A stretch of DNA of 64,000 bases. Source: Perca fluviatilis. Its lineage: Eukaryota; Chordata; Actinopteri; Perciformes; Percidae. The notes under the pieces are model-generated. The model did not search any database, was not told where the DNA came from, and saw only the letters and a program-made list of their open reading frames with translations. Within the stretch, counting starts at the first letter, position 1; each line of letters opens with the position of its first letter. A program made the translations under genes and the position numbers. Shown here one piece after another: positions 16,551 through 29,640 of the stretch. The stretch lies in NCBI RefSeq assembly GCF_010015445.1, contig NC_053114.1, positions 17,873,724-17,937,723 of the forward strand, given 5' to 3'.

Positions 16551-16844
16551 CCCTTGTGTTGTCCTTCGGGTCCCAGTGACCCAAAGGACAACACAAGGAT
16601 TATGTACTTCCGTTTACTTTGTTGAGAATTGCTCTCTAAAACCGGTTTCTTTTAAAGTAAGTAAGTAAAGTTTATTTCTAGAACACATTTAAACACAGTT
16701 TAAGCTGACCAAAATGCTGTACAAACAAGAACTAAGGTGCTGTATTAACCCTTGTTTAGAGAGCAATTCTCAACAAAGTAAACGGAAGTACATAATCCTT
16801 GTGTTGTCCTTCGGGTCACTGGGACCCGAAGGAAGACACAAGGG
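16551..16844. mobile_element. 294-bp palindromic piggyBac-like MITE flanked by TTAA
   Basis: TTAA stands at 16547-16550 and 16845-16848, and the element begins CCCTTGTG and ends CACAAGGG. The two arms (about 95 bp each, 16551-16650 and 16755-16844) are near-perfect inverted repeats, reading through TTATGTACTTCCGTTTACTT and GAGAATTGCTCTCTAAA. Each arm also contains its own hairpin (TCCTTCGGGTC...GACCCAAAGGA). TTAA duplication and CCC/GGG termini are hallmarks of piggyBac-type elements. The central 105 bp differs from the arms and has no ORF. Confidence 0.85.
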
Positions 16845-17875
16845 TTAATGTTTTTTGTTTTAAATCATTATTTTTATTTTATTATTTTAAATCCTGTTAA
16901 GTCTTAAAATCTCTACAAGGTGCCAAAGGGTTGAAGTATTTATCACAGCACCATAACAGCAAGTTTTTAAAAGTTTGTGTATGTGAGTGGGACATAGGGT
17001 AAAAAGGTGTAGAGGCTAAAGCAGGTAGAGAAACAGGGCATGAGTTGAGGGCAGAAGATATTGGTAAAAGCACTACAATCTAGAGCCCATGGAATGAGCG
17101 GAGTCTTGGTGTTCCCTCTACCCTCCGAGGGCAGAGTGTGCACTGGATTTCAGGCCAGTGCTGTGAGCTCAGCATTCATAGGTCAGATGGTTATAGTGGT
17201 ATTACAGCGAGACAGAGAATCAATACTGAACTAACTGGCCAAGCTGGGAACAACTGGCCAGCCGTGGGTTCGAAGCACGCTCTGCTCAGCGGTGGCGCTC
17301 CTCTGATTTATTGCAGTTGTTAAAGAGAAAATTGAGTCAGAAGGTTTTCATTTAATGGCATACTAGTCTGTGGCTGTACTCTAATACTGCACTTGACCTT
17401 CAGTTCCAGATAGGAATCAAACCGTGGAGTTAACTACTGTAGTGGCCTGAGCGCTTATCTGCTCCTGTACCGTCTAATCACAGTAAATGTTTTTCATGGC
17501 AACGAAAATACCTGTAGGCTTGGGACTGAATAACAAATATTAGAAGTAGGGCAATCATTTGTGGTTAACTAAACATGAAGACGTTGCTTTATGTTCAGGC
17601 TTCAGGCCTCTGCTCCTTGCTGTGTCTCATACTCACCCTGTGAATGTTTCCGATAGCCCTGCAACACCACCTGGTGGAAAAAATATCTCTAATACGCAAT
17701 TAATTTAAATTCAGTCCCAGCAAGCAAAGGTAAAACAGGTAGTCCCATGCTTTCATTTTTGGTCTTAAGGTACTGGGGTAATTTATCCTTGAGTGAAAAG
17801 TACAGAGTAATAAATCCAACCAAATTGAAATAAAGTACTTCACTGACTTTGATGGCCCAGTTAAAGAGTTATAAC

Positions 17876-17876
17876 C

Positions 17877-17916
<40 letters not shown>

Positions 17917-17917
17917 G
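17876..17917. repeat. (CTGT)n microsatellite
   Basis: About ten tandem copies of the tetranucleotide GTCT/CTGT without interruption. Confidence 0.95.
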
Positions 17918-18230
17918 CTGTGCAGCTTCAGCAGAGCGAAAGAAAGTCTTTCTAATTAAATTACAGTTGGTCTTGTCTCAGGCTCTGTTGTCCCAGACTT
18001 TTTGAGTAATTATCTTAATGGAGGGAAATTTGATTAGAAAAGTGCATCAAGAAACAAATGTATCCATTTAGTCAGTAAGTACAACATAAAACATTTCTTT
18101 CCTCTCTCATTGCTTACACAGGGTATTAGATCAAATGCTCTGGCAGATATATACATATAATACCCCACTCCACATCCTTCAAATTTCATTGGTTCAGTGA
18201 TGAAGTGCTAATATTGGGTATACTAGTCAC

Positions 18231-18233
<3 letters not shown>

Positions 18234-18264
<31 letters not shown>
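18234..18264. repeat. Poly(T) run
   Basis: 31 consecutive T. No LINE or SINE body was recognised next to it on either strand. Confidence 0.9.
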
Positions 18265-20560
18265 CCTCGCAGCAGGGTTTATGTTTTTCGGCCAATCGGT
18301 TTATTTTTGCATTATTGGGGAGGCTCTGGCTCTTCTCTGGAAAAAAAAGTTTATATTTTACTTATGGTTCATATCTGGCTCAGTAGTTTGAATGCAGTGT
18401 TTACTGCCAGTGCTAGCATTATCTAATTGGGAAAAGACTACTTCACATTCTCTGCATACTATTACCCCCACAGCAGCAGTGTTTCAGGTTTGTCCAGGTG
18501 AGGTCTTAGCTTCTGCTTGACGTTGTCAACCCTTCCTTCCTCTTGTCGTCCCTCTGGCAGATCAGATAGTGCTGAGCGTACTGGACAAAACAACTCTCAT
18601 CCTGTGTCATTGTCGTTACTGTCCTGCCCTGTCCTGTCCTGTCAAGTCCTGTCCTTTTGACGTGCCGGCCAGCTCACCCCCCATTGCTCTCTTTTTCCTG
18701 CTGACAGACCTCAAAAGGGCAGGCCGGCATCTAAGGTTAAAAGAAAAGAATAGGATGTTTAAAGAAGAAACACCTCTCCTGCTCTGACTCGATGGCAGGG
18801 GAAGGAAGTGATGTTGGTTATGGTTATCTCTGTCCCACAGAATGGTTCAAGAGACCACGCTATACATGAAAAAAAAACTGGACCTTTCATCTATTTTTTT
18901 TTTGTATCACTCCTTCCAGTTTTGACTTCTGTTCACTTCAAGTGCTGGATCTGGTTTGGTTAAGCTGCCAAATGGGCTGCAATGATTACAAGTCTGCCAT
19001 CTACTGGAGACATATGAATACAGCATATGTTGACGAGCTGAGAAATCAAGGAAAACCTCTTCATTCATTATATTCTGGACAAGTTTGATGGCTTGATTTC
19101 TCTGCCTGTGTCTTTATTAAAGTATGTATATTTTGTGTGTATTAGGAGATGGTAATCATTAGTGTCTTATAATCTGTGTTAGATTGAAAGCAGGAATGGA
19201 TAGTTGGATTGCATTTTTATGGAAAAATACCAAACGTTCACTTTCTTTAGCTTTTTAAATGTGTAGATTTGTTGCTTTTCTTTATCTATGTGACAGCAAA
19301 TTGAATATTTTGGGGTTTTTAATTGTTAGTGATTCAAAACAAGCAAATTGAAATATGTTGCTTTCTGCTCAAGGCCAATTTCACTGTAAAAAAACAATTA
19401 ATTGAGAAAATCATGCTCTCCGTGCCCCCTCCACTCAAACGCCTCCACTCCAAAACATTAACAGAAAGTTGAGAGAGAAAAAAAACTGACACTGAAAAAA
19501 GAGTGACATGACACTGTCTTTGGTATCGAGTATCACGTACTTTTGGTGCTATTGGTACAGACTACTAGATTTTTGGTATCCCTAGTAGCTATTGCACTTC
19601 CTGCTCTGTGGTGCATGCAGGGCACATTTTGTATTATCTCCTGCTGGTGCAGATTCCAAACATTCCCAACATTTGTGCATGTAATTACCTCAGTCCTCCC
19701 CCAATCTATCTATCATCTATTGCACAAACGCACATACATCAGAGAGAGCCAGAGAGAGAGAAAGATAAAAGGAGTTGCTTTATGTGCCTCAAGAGAAACC
19801 CACCTTTAAAGCAGAAAAGGTCTAGGAAACATGTCTGCATTCACAATCAGCCTCTTGTCTCAACAGCCAAAGTGATGTCTCAGCACACACACACACACAC
19901 CTGTCTGGGACCAGCCCTGTACTTATCAAACCAATTTGCGCAGTATAAATCCAGTCAATATGAATCGTGTGTGGGTTTCCCATCAATAGACCTATTTGTA
20001 TATACTTTATGAAAATGATTTGTCAGCAGTCTCAACGATTGAGCTGTGTACCATCACACGCTAGAAAATATCCTCTCGTCTTACTCTGAATGTTGATGGC
20101 CCGAGGCAAGGCTTCAACCAAAGTTTCCTCTCCAGAAGAAACTGCCGCTCAGCACAGTTTGACAAAACGAATCAATGACCAAGCTGCATTTCATCAACTC
20201 CTGCCACGTTCTGTAATTTTATTCATGCACATCTTACTGGAGGCTCACTTTTCAGAAATGTCAATAGTTTGTGGAAGTGGGCATGAATGTGCATGTGTGT
20301 TTGTGTGTCGCGCCTTTTCCCAGCAGTCCATCCATCCAGCCTGATTAACTCCTCGTGTGTCCTGTTGCCTGCGGCGGTTAATTAATGACCCATTTGTTTA
20401 ATAGCAAAGCGCTAGAAGGACAAAAGAAAAGCAACAGAGGCTTCACATGGTGATTGGAGGGGATGATGTTTATGTAAGGAGTCTGACGTAAAGGAGAGCA
20501 GGTGAGATAGAGTTGTGAACAACTCAAATTAATGTCAGTTTAAAAATGGAGTGTGCACAA

Positions 20561-21319
20561 TAGGGCTGCAGCTATCGATTATTTTAGTAATTTAGTGTTC
20601 TACGGATTATTCCATCGATTAATCCAGTAATCGGCTAAGAAATACTTTTGTTTTATAGAAGAGCAATAATATACAATAGTTTGGTTTAATTTTTGGAAAT
20701 GGCTACATTTTTATTGCCTACATTGCTTACAATATCATCTCTCAAAAAACTAAACGCTAAAACTAAGGCATACATAAATATTACCTTAAGTTGTGCAACT
20801 TAACTTTTGGAACTACAACTTTCAACCTGAGACTGATCTGTATATAGGCCTATATGTAAATATTAGTTATACTCAGCCTATTTTCATTTATATATTTGAT
20901 TACAATGCTGCACAGCTCTGTTACACTTATGCAAGTAGATCGTTGAGAGAAAATGGTGCGCAACAATCGGCAGTTTTTCGGAAGGGATAGTCAACAAGTC
21001 GGCTCTTTAGATCAGATCGTGGTCACCACTACGTATTTTGTTGTCTTTGTTTTTGGTAGTTGTTTGTCGGGTCCGCTTCGTGGAATGGATGATTGTTAGA
21101 CTCAATATTTTCTGTTGAGATGCTGAAGCACTGACGTCGTGCTATTCTTGTGGTAAGCTAGTTTGATTTTGCAGTAGACCCACTGTACAGAGTTGTCGTT
21201 TTAATTACGTTTGAACTGATTTAAACATACAACATACAAGCTTCGAGGCAAATCATTTTGCATCGAAGATTTTTGGCAATCGCATTATTCGACTTACTCG
21301 AGGAATCGTTTCAGCCCTA
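20561..21319. mobile_element. 759-bp non-autonomous hAT element with perfect 8-bp target duplication
   Basis: Begins TAGGGCTGCAGC and ends TTTCAGCCCTA (reverse complement TAGGGCTGAAA). GTGCACAA occurs immediately outside both ends (20553-20560 and 21320-21327), an exact 8-bp target duplication. The subterminal region is rich in CGATTA motifs (ATCGATTATT, CATCGATTAATC). There is no transposase ORF, so it depends on a partner element. Confidence 0.93.
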
Positions 21320-21327
21320 GTGCACAA

Positions 21328-23882
21328 GTCCCAGGGTGAATGGGCTGCAGGCTGCAGGTGTCCTTATCTTTTCCTGCTGGCCTATGTGGCCTTGTCTTTT
21401 TCAGTCCCGTTGTGCATGTGTGTGTCTCCATCGATTGTACATGTGGGTTTTTATGTGTCAAAAGTGACACAACAGAAGCTTCAGGTTCGCCTCTGTCTCT
21501 TCTCTGTGTCATTCTTCATGAATGTGCTTTCCTAGACGCAGCACACATTGTCAACAGTCACCCGTTCACTCTGACCATCTGTCACAGGCCTGCCTGGGCT
21601 TCCCTACACAGTTTGTCCACAAGCTGTGGCTGCCATTTGGTTTACCAATAAAAGTCACTGGAAGGGTTTGTCCTGATTTGTGTACATAAAGGGTCAGTGC
21701 TAGGACATGGCTCAACTTCACTTGGCATTTTTATAGAAAGAGAAGCTAAAATTAGAGTGGATTTGATGCAAATAGAGTTACTCATCCATTAGTATGAACA
21801 GAAGAGATTTGTTGTTCTTCTTTGCATCTATGTAATATATTCTTATTTGTAGATTATCTATTTCTTTTTTTCTATATACTTTTAAATATATTTTTCTGTT
21901 TCGCCCCACCTCCATGTCTTGTTTATGAAAACAACATCATCATCGTATTGGTTCCTTGTGACCTTAACATTTATGTGGTGCAATATAATTTTGCATGCAC
22001 TAGCAATCACTTGGAAATCAGATAAGCCACATGCAGGAAACTTAAGATAAGATCCTGATTGCATAATTCTCAGAGTGACTTCTTTCTTTTTCTGTTACAA
22101 ACTTGTACGGTAAGACAGTGTTTACAGCGCAAATCAGCTGACCGTGTATCTACTGTATAAAACGGAGTTTAATCGCAGTTTTATTTGTAGAAAAATGTAA
22201 TTGTAATAATTTATGCTACCAAAAAAAAACACGTTTTCATTTTACTTTTTAGATCTACAAATGCTTGTGAAGGGATATGTAATGTATATAGTTCAAGAAC
22301 ATCTTTTGTTTTTAGGCTATATTTTTTCCAGGATATGACTTAAAGAGACACTTCACGCTTCGTTTTGACACTAATAGCACAATATTCGGAACAGTTGGGG
22401 GGGCCTCTGGGCTGACCAGAGGGGCCTTGGCTTGCTTAAGTAGCTTTAGCTCCCCTCTGATCAGCCGTTCTGGATAGCTGCGTGTGCATGCACAAACCCT
22501 CACAAATTAAATTTACCAGCATGTAACTATATGTTATTGTTCCATGGTTTATATTTGTTATGTATTGTCTGTGTCTAATTGCACCGAATGGCTGATTGTA
22601 ACTCTTTTACTTCTTTGTGGAAAATGCAGCGCAATGTATTTTCCTTTTGTAAGAGAAGACAAAAGGTGTTGTTGTTGCTCAAAGAGAATAAAGGCTTTGT
22701 CCTGACTTTCTATATGTGCAGGCATGAGTTACATCCCAGTGAAGCTTCCTTTGTCCAAGCAATGGGATAGCGGGTGTGTGGATAGGCTGAGGCCTGAGCA
22801 GGGGGAGGGATGTGGAGCTGGAGCTGGGAAATGGATAGGAGTCCCTGGCTTCAGGTAGGGTCATCTGGAACACCATGTGACGTTGCGTAAACAAAGAGGA
22901 TCTTAGCCTCAGGCTCGAAAAGGATTGTTACGCTGATGAGAGAGAAAGAGGGAATCACTTGACAAAGTTTGTTTGTGTTCACCCTCTCCAAACTGCAGCC
23001 ACAGCTCTTTGTGAGAGTTTCCCGTGTGGTCTACACTGAGCTGGGATTTGTGGTTTAGGTGATTTGAGGCTTAGGTGAGGTTAGGGTGCCACCAGGGGAA
23101 TATCATAAAGTTCTTGCTCGGTGTCAGAAGTAGCGGCACTATTTTCTGATAAGGAAACCTTTTATAAATGGCTTACAGGTTAATGATAACTGGTCTTATA
23201 ATCGTCCTTATAAGACAATTGATGAAAACAACTTTTGGGTTGCCAGGTTGTAAAAAGAAAATGTGTAGTTCGATCAGATTTCCCCCCAGGAGGACACTTG
23301 CAGTTGTTTTCAGCTAGCCCTCTAGTTCATCAGGAAGACTGATTACTCACCTTCTGGAAAATGCCGCAGAGCATCTGGGCCAAAGTCCATTTATTAACAA
23401 CACATTTAGAACTGCAGACTTGATGAATTGAGGTGAAAAAAGTCTTTACTAATAACTTACTACCATATATAACTGCAGACATGATTACTTTTTAAGAAAT
23501 GAGAAACTATCGCGTCTACTGTTGTAAATGTCAATAGGTTGTTGATAAATGGATTTTTGGGACAGATGCTTTGCAGGTAAGTGGTCCAACAGTTGATCGG
23601 AGGACTCTTTCTGAGAATGGTTTGCCATTTCAAGAAATATGCTTATTTGCTTTTGGGTGGAGAGTTAGATAAGAAGATTGATTAATATTTCGCTACATAT
23701 TATTTATCGGTTAGTATAACTGTAGCGAGTGGTATCAGTCTTCTCCTCTAACTCTCCACCAGAGAGCAAATCATGTCTCAAAACGTCAAACTATTCCTTT
23801 ACGGTGAAACCTAAAAAGGTAAAGCAAGTGTCAAGCTTGAGGAGGATAAACAAGTATTTATTAACCATTGACAGTACCATTC
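21328..23882. other. Intergenic, no gene seen
   Basis: About 2.5 kb of non-coding sequence. Open frames are short and unrelated to known proteins. A phrase at 22340-22480 (TTAAAGAGACACTTCACGCT then GGGGCCTCTGGGCTGACC) looks like a fragment of a dispersed repeat but has no recognisable ends. Confidence 0.35.
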
Positions 23883-24270
23883 GTTCCAACCAAGGTTATT
23901 ATAGTTTTGCATTTTCATTAGTTTTTATTTTTATTTCGTTTTGACTTTTTGTTTTCAGTTTAGTTTTTATTTTTTTTTTTCAACAGATTTTTATTGGTTT
24001 TCAACAGAAACACAAGTTAAACATTTTGCCATCATGTCAGTAACAGAGACAGATAAAATAAAAGTACACATACATACATATTGCCATCCATCTATTCTCA
24101 GCAGGGAAATGCCCCAGTCTACTGCCCCCCCTTCATCTTCACAGCACATAACAGAGCCTCTCTCCATATTGCTCTGCATACACACACATTGTCCATTCGT
24201 GTAGCTATAGTCACAACAGTGCCCATATTCTACAAAAGTTAGCAGAGATACATCAAGAGGAGTTAGAAAA

Positions 24271-27200
24271 TCAAAAAAAAATAATAATAATAATAAAAAT
24301 ATAAAAAAAGACAGTATTGGAGAACCACAGTACAAGAGATGGCACTTGTGGATTTAACCCAGGTGGGTGTGGCCATTTTAGAGAAAACTGGCCCCTCGTC
24401 ACTAGCCGAGCCATATCCTCAGGTAGGTAGTTAAGCAGAGGAGCCCACATTTCATTGAAAGACCTCTCATTACCCTTTGCAAGTGCAAGTCTTTCATGAG
24501 GAAGGACCCTGAATATTTCCCTATACCATAATGTGACAGTGGGTGGTTTATCATTGATCCAATTAATTAAAATACATTTTCTAGCCAATAATAGCAATTT
24601 GTCGCATAATTTGAACTTTAAACGGGTTAGAGTCACCACCCATGAGGGGAGGCCAAGAATGAAAAGGCCTGGGTCCCTCTTAACTTTTGCATGAAAGATG
24701 CCACTTAGTTCCTGTGAAATTGTACCCCAAAATCTTTTTATCAATCTACATTGCCAGAAGTAATGATAATATGTTCCAATCTCTCTATGACACTTGTTAC
24801 ACAAAGGTGAGACCTGACGGTCCATCTTATTTAGTATGTAAGGAGTTAGGTGTAGACGGTGTAATATTTTATACTGTGTCTCTCTCAATCTATTACATGT
24901 AAAGGTGGATTTAAATACTTCAATGGTCATCCTCAATATACTCCATGTCGAGATCTTTCTCCCACTTCTGTGCAATGCTTGTAATATCACCTGGACTATG
25001 AGAGTATAGCAATGCATAGAAGGAAGAGATAAAGCGCGTGATGCCTCTCCGGGAAATAAGGAACCTCTCTACCTCACTATACATGACTAGTTCAGGAGGG
25101 GGTAAGGTCTTGGATCCAACGAAGTGCCTGACCTGGAGAAAACCATAGTGATGTTCTTTAGGGATATTGAATTTGGACTGCAGTTGTTGTAAAGTCATTA
25201 ATATCCTATCATAGTACAAATCTCCAATCACACGTGCCCCATTGCCATGCCACATATCAAAAATATTGGGATGGAGACCTGGGGGGAAATCCAGGTTCCT
25301 CGTAATAGGGGTCAAGAATGAGGCATAACTTCCTCTGTCTAAGTATTTACAGATTTCCTGCCACACTCTAATTGTGTTGTATATAATTGGGTTATCCTTG
25401 ATATCCTTGTGTAGCTTTTTGTTATCACTCATGACCAAGCTCCATTAAGAAGATGGCAGAGAGGACCATGAATTTAGACAAGGCTTGGACTTCAGATGAG
25501 CATGTAACCATTCCCACAGAAAGCGAGCGTGGCATGCCCAGTTGTAAAAAATAATGTTCGGCAGGCCGAGGCCTCCCCTGTTGGAGGGCAACTGTAGTGT
25601 TTTCATTTTCTGTCTGGGTCTCTTGCCGTGCCATATGAATCTAGAAAATGCTCTCTCTATATCGTGAGCAACCTTCTTGGAGATCCATAAGGGTAGCATT
25701 TGTAGGGGATATAATAATCTGGGGAATACATTCATTTTTATTAAGCTAATGCGCCCCATAAGAGATAGGGGGAGATTGTGCCATCTATCTAAGTCCTTCT
25801 TTATTTTAGTTGCTATGGGAGAGAAGTTAAGCTTCCATAGCTCTGTCAAGTTTGGTGAAATTTTGATCCCAACGTAAGTGAAGCCTGTGGGAGACAGTTT
25901 GAAGGGACAGTTGGTAGATAAAGATGGATCAGCCGGACCGCCCAATGGCATGGCCTCCGATTTGCCATAGTTAATCTTGTAGCCCGTAAAGGAGCTGAAC
26001 TCACGAATAACAGAGAAAATAGTTGGTATTGATATGTCAGGTTTTGTCAGAAACAACAGGATGTCATCGGCATAGAGTGCTATTTTATGAACTGTTCCTC
26101 CCACTGTCATCCCATGCACGTCTTTGTGTTGCCTAATTACCTCTGCCAAGGGCTCAAGTGCCAGCGCAAAGAGCAGCGGAGACAGGGGGCAGCCCTGTCT
26201 CGTCCCCCTACACAGCGGGAAAGGCAATGACTGTGTGCCATTAGTTACCACGCAGGCCTGTGGAGAGTTGTAAAGTATCCTAATCCATTTGAGAAATTCT
26301 CCTCCCAGCCCAAACCTCTCCAGTGTATCAAACAAATATTCTCACTCTACCCTATCGAACGCCTTTTCGGCGTCTAAAGATACAGCAAGTCCTCTATAAT
26401 TTGCCTGATTTGAGTACTGTATCACATTCAATAGTCTCCTCACATTTGTGAGGGAGAGCCTGTTTTGTATAAATCCAGTCTGATCTGGATTTATTAAAGA
26501 TGGCAGGAACTTTTCCAATCTTGTTGCGAGCAGTTTTGAAAGCAATTTACTATCCACACCAATAAGGCTAATGGGCCTAAATGAGCCGCAGATATCAGGT
26601 GGTTTGTCTTTCTTAAGAATAAGTGTGATGTTTGCTACATTAAGCGTTGGAGGGAGGTGACAAATCTTAAAGGAATCCGAAAACATATCAGTAAGCGGTC
26701 CGGCTATCAGGTGACTCAATTTCTTGTAGAATTCTGGGCAAAACCCATCAGGTCCTGGCGCCTTTCCACCCTTAAGGGATGCTATGGCTGCACGGACCTC
26801 CTCAGTCACTGGTAAATTTAATTTTTCCCTTTTTTCCTCCGACAAGGAAGGGAGGGACACCCTATTGAAAAACTCCTTTCTCCTCCCCTCAGATAATTCA
26901 CATTCAGATGAATAAAGCTTTTGGTAAAATTGCCTCATTATTGTATTGATATCTTTGGTTTTGTAGTGTCTAACCTGATTGTCATCTAGCAGTGACGGTA
27001 TTGTATTTGTCTCCATTCTACCTCTTGCCAATCTTGCTAAGAGATGACCAGGTTTGTTTCCTGACTCATATAGCCTATGCTTAGCAAAGAAAATGGCTGA
27101 TTCAGCCTTTCTAGTTAACAGCTGGTTAAGGGCTGAACAAGCTGCCTCCAGTTTTTTAAACAAAATTCTAGAAGGTGCGCCTTTAAATTGTACTTCTAGC

Positions 27201-28162
27201 TGTTGTATTGTATTCTCTAAGCTGAGTTGTTCTTTCATAGCTGCCTTCTTCTGAGCTGTGGTGTACGAAATAATACTCCCCCTAAGATAGGCTTTAGCTG
27301 TTTCCCACAGCAGAGAAGGGCTGATGTCTGGAGTCTTATTAGCAGCAATAAGAACATTCCACTGTTCAGTAATATAGTCAATGAATGGTGGACTACTCAA
27401 TAGAGAGGGGTTCAACCTCCAGTGGCGAGAGGAGGGATCAGTGTTAGGAGGGCGGATGCTCAAACTTACGTGAGAGTGGTCAGAAAGTGAGCATATGCCA
27501 ATTGAGCACTCCCTTACCCTGTCTAAAACCATTCTGGACGACAGGAAGAAATCAATTCTTGAAGACGTCTGATGGGGATTGGAAAAGAAAGTATAATCTC
27601 TCCCCCTGGGATTAATTATTCTCCAAGTGTCAAAAAGCTCTAAATCATGGCAGAATTCTTTCAACCTAAGGCTCTTCCGAGAGGCTGGGTTAGATTTAGA
27701 TGGGGACTGGTCAACGCTTGGGTCAGACACACAATTAAAGTCGCCCCCTAATACAACATATGGGGTCGATACTGATGAGACCTCAGATAAAAGCTTAGGG
27801 AAAAAGGCAGAATCATATGAATTTGGGCCATATATGCAACCAATTAGAATCTGTTCCCCATAAAGATAACCTGAGATGAGGACATAGCGGCCATCATTAT
27901 CTTTTATAGTTGTCTCTAAGGTAAATGGGAGACTATGGTGGATTAATATAGCTACACCTCTGCTATTTGTGTTATAGGATGAATAAAACACCTGTCCCAC
28001 CCAGGACCTCCTTAATTTGAGATGCTCCAAGTCATTTAAGTGAGTTTCTGACAATAAGGCTATTTGAGTTTTCTCCTTTTTCAGAAAAGCAAGGACCTTT
28101 TGCCTTTTAACTACATTATTGAATCCCTTAACATTAAGGGCGACTATTTTAAGATCACTCAT
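24271..28162 (-). pseudogene. L1/Tx1 ORF2 (endonuclease-reverse transcriptase), disabled
   Basis: Starts MSDLKIVALNVKG at 28162. The endonuclease has SETHL, GGDFNC and the SDHSHV catalytic motifs. The RT has KAPGPDGF, GFIQNRLS, FDRVE, the GCPLSPLLFALALEPL block and ALYADDILLF. A C-terminal C-x2-C...H...C knuckle (CNKCHREIG...WQC) follows. About 1,290 codons, normal for L1 ORF2. Lesions: TGA at 26342-26344 directly after FDRVE, where L1 relatives usually have Trp; TAA at 25445-25447; and a frameshift between the 24920-25438 frame and the 24271-25017 frame. Confidence 0.9.
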
Positions 28163-28899
28163 AACATGATAAAAATAAAAGAAAGTATTGTGTGATGCAG
28201 TGGAAAGCTTTGTGGCACAGAAGAGGGGCTCAGTGTTTTTACCACAAACAAATGGATAAATGGACAGCTCTGTTAAATATAGTATGGAAGGCTTCAAACA
28301 TATGATGGCATAAAGAGATGAAGATGACAAAACAACACGAACAAAGTATTCATCCCCAAACGATGAAATCCCAGCAAACATCCGGAAAAAGTAACCCCAG
28401 GACATCCCCCCTCCCCGACCACCCCACCTCCCCATATCCCGGTACAGGCCAGCAGTATGGCCCGTTGAAAAACTAGTGGGGCACGTGGAACCGAGCAAAA
28501 ACATCACTGAAAAAGAGACAAAAAAAGAAAAAGAAATTCCTCTCCATTACCCCCGCTCACCACGAGCTAAAATGATCACAACCATCTGAACCAAACATGG
28601 TTATATTTAAACAACCTGCTTAACATGAACCAATCACCAGCCTTAATTGCAGCGTGCTGAAGTGGCAAAGAAGAAATAATAATAATAAAAAAAGATTATA
28701 AAATAATTAACTTTTCCACGCAGAAAGTTTATCTAGCATGTACCTTTACAAAAGTTATCAGAGGATTGGCAGTGTCTGCAATCAGCAAGGCATAACATTT
28801 TTTAAATTCCACATCACCTCCAGTTCAGCTCAGTCCCTCCAGGAAGCCAAGTGCATCCTTCGGTGAGTGAAAAGACTGACTTTTCCCTCCGTGGGAGAA

Positions 28900-29640
28900 G
28901 CTTAGAGTAGCGGGGAAGCGCATGGAGAACCGTATGTTCATGTTAATAAGTTGTTGGCACACACCGTTAAACGCGCGTCGCATTTCTTTAACTCCGCTCG
29001 CCAGGTCCTGTCGGATGAAAATGGTCTGACCCTCGTGTGTCAGCGGCCGCGGCGAGGATCCTCACCTTGTCCCTTGTGTTGTGCAGCTTGATGATCACTG
29101 CGCGGGGCCGGTCAGGCTTCGGCGGGCCGAGGGTCCTGTGAGCACGGTCAATTTTAATGATACCCCGCTTTCCAGGCTCAGTAGCGTGGGTAGCCAGTTC
29201 TCGAAAAACGTAACCGGCTGTCGGCCCTCTGCATTTTCTTTGAGGTTGTAGATTAAAATGTTGTCTCTGCGGCTACGTCCCTCAATGTCAATGCTCCTCT
29301 CCGTCAGGAAGCGCACTTTGGTCTCCAAGCCCTTTAACCTGGACTGCATAGCCGACATGTTATCCTCCACTTCCAATACACGGCTCTCAGCTTCGCTGAT
29401 GCGTTTTGTGTTGGACTCCAGTCGTGTTGAAATATTGTCTAATGTGGCTGAGAGATCTTCAAACTTCCTCTCCATCATAGTAGATATTTTCTCAGCGACG
29501 TTCTGGGATATTTCCATAACGAGGGTCTCAGTATCCACACCAGGTGGTATAGCACCCTTGCTAGCTGGCACGGCCTTTTTCGCTTCTGGCACCTCAGCAG
29601 GCTTACTTGCCGCGGGTTTGAAGGCTTTAGTGTTAGGCAT
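28900..29640 (-). pseudogene. L1/Tx1 ORF1 (RNA-binding chaperone), disabled
   Basis: Open from the Met at 29640. A Pro/Lys/Ala-rich leader is followed by a heptad coiled coil (LSATLDNISTRLESNTKRIS and onward) and the RRM-like block RSRRDNILIYNLKENAEG, the layout of L1 ORF1 (transposase_22 type). The frame ends at 29095, but the C-terminal domain is still readable in another frame (RPRAVIIKLHN, FIRQDL, EMRRAFNGVC), so at least one frameshift near 29150 has broken it. Confidence 0.85.

Larger units (their letters stand above)
16849..20552. other. Intergenic, no gene seen
   Basis: About 3.7 kb of non-coding DNA with a CTGT tetranucleotide run (17876-17917), a 31-base T run (18234-18264) and a short CA run near 19883-19901. 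Open frames are short and match nothing I know. A stretch around 20340-20470 with TTAATTAATGACC and a relatively non-repetitive look could be a conserved non-coding element, but this cannot be shown from one sequence. Confidence 0.4.

Noticed and set aside
28163..28507. Extension of L1 ORF2 upstream to 28507
   Set aside because: The L1 ORF2 family begins at the MSDLKIVALNVKG position (28162). The upstream part has no L1 similarity and is inter-ORF sequence.
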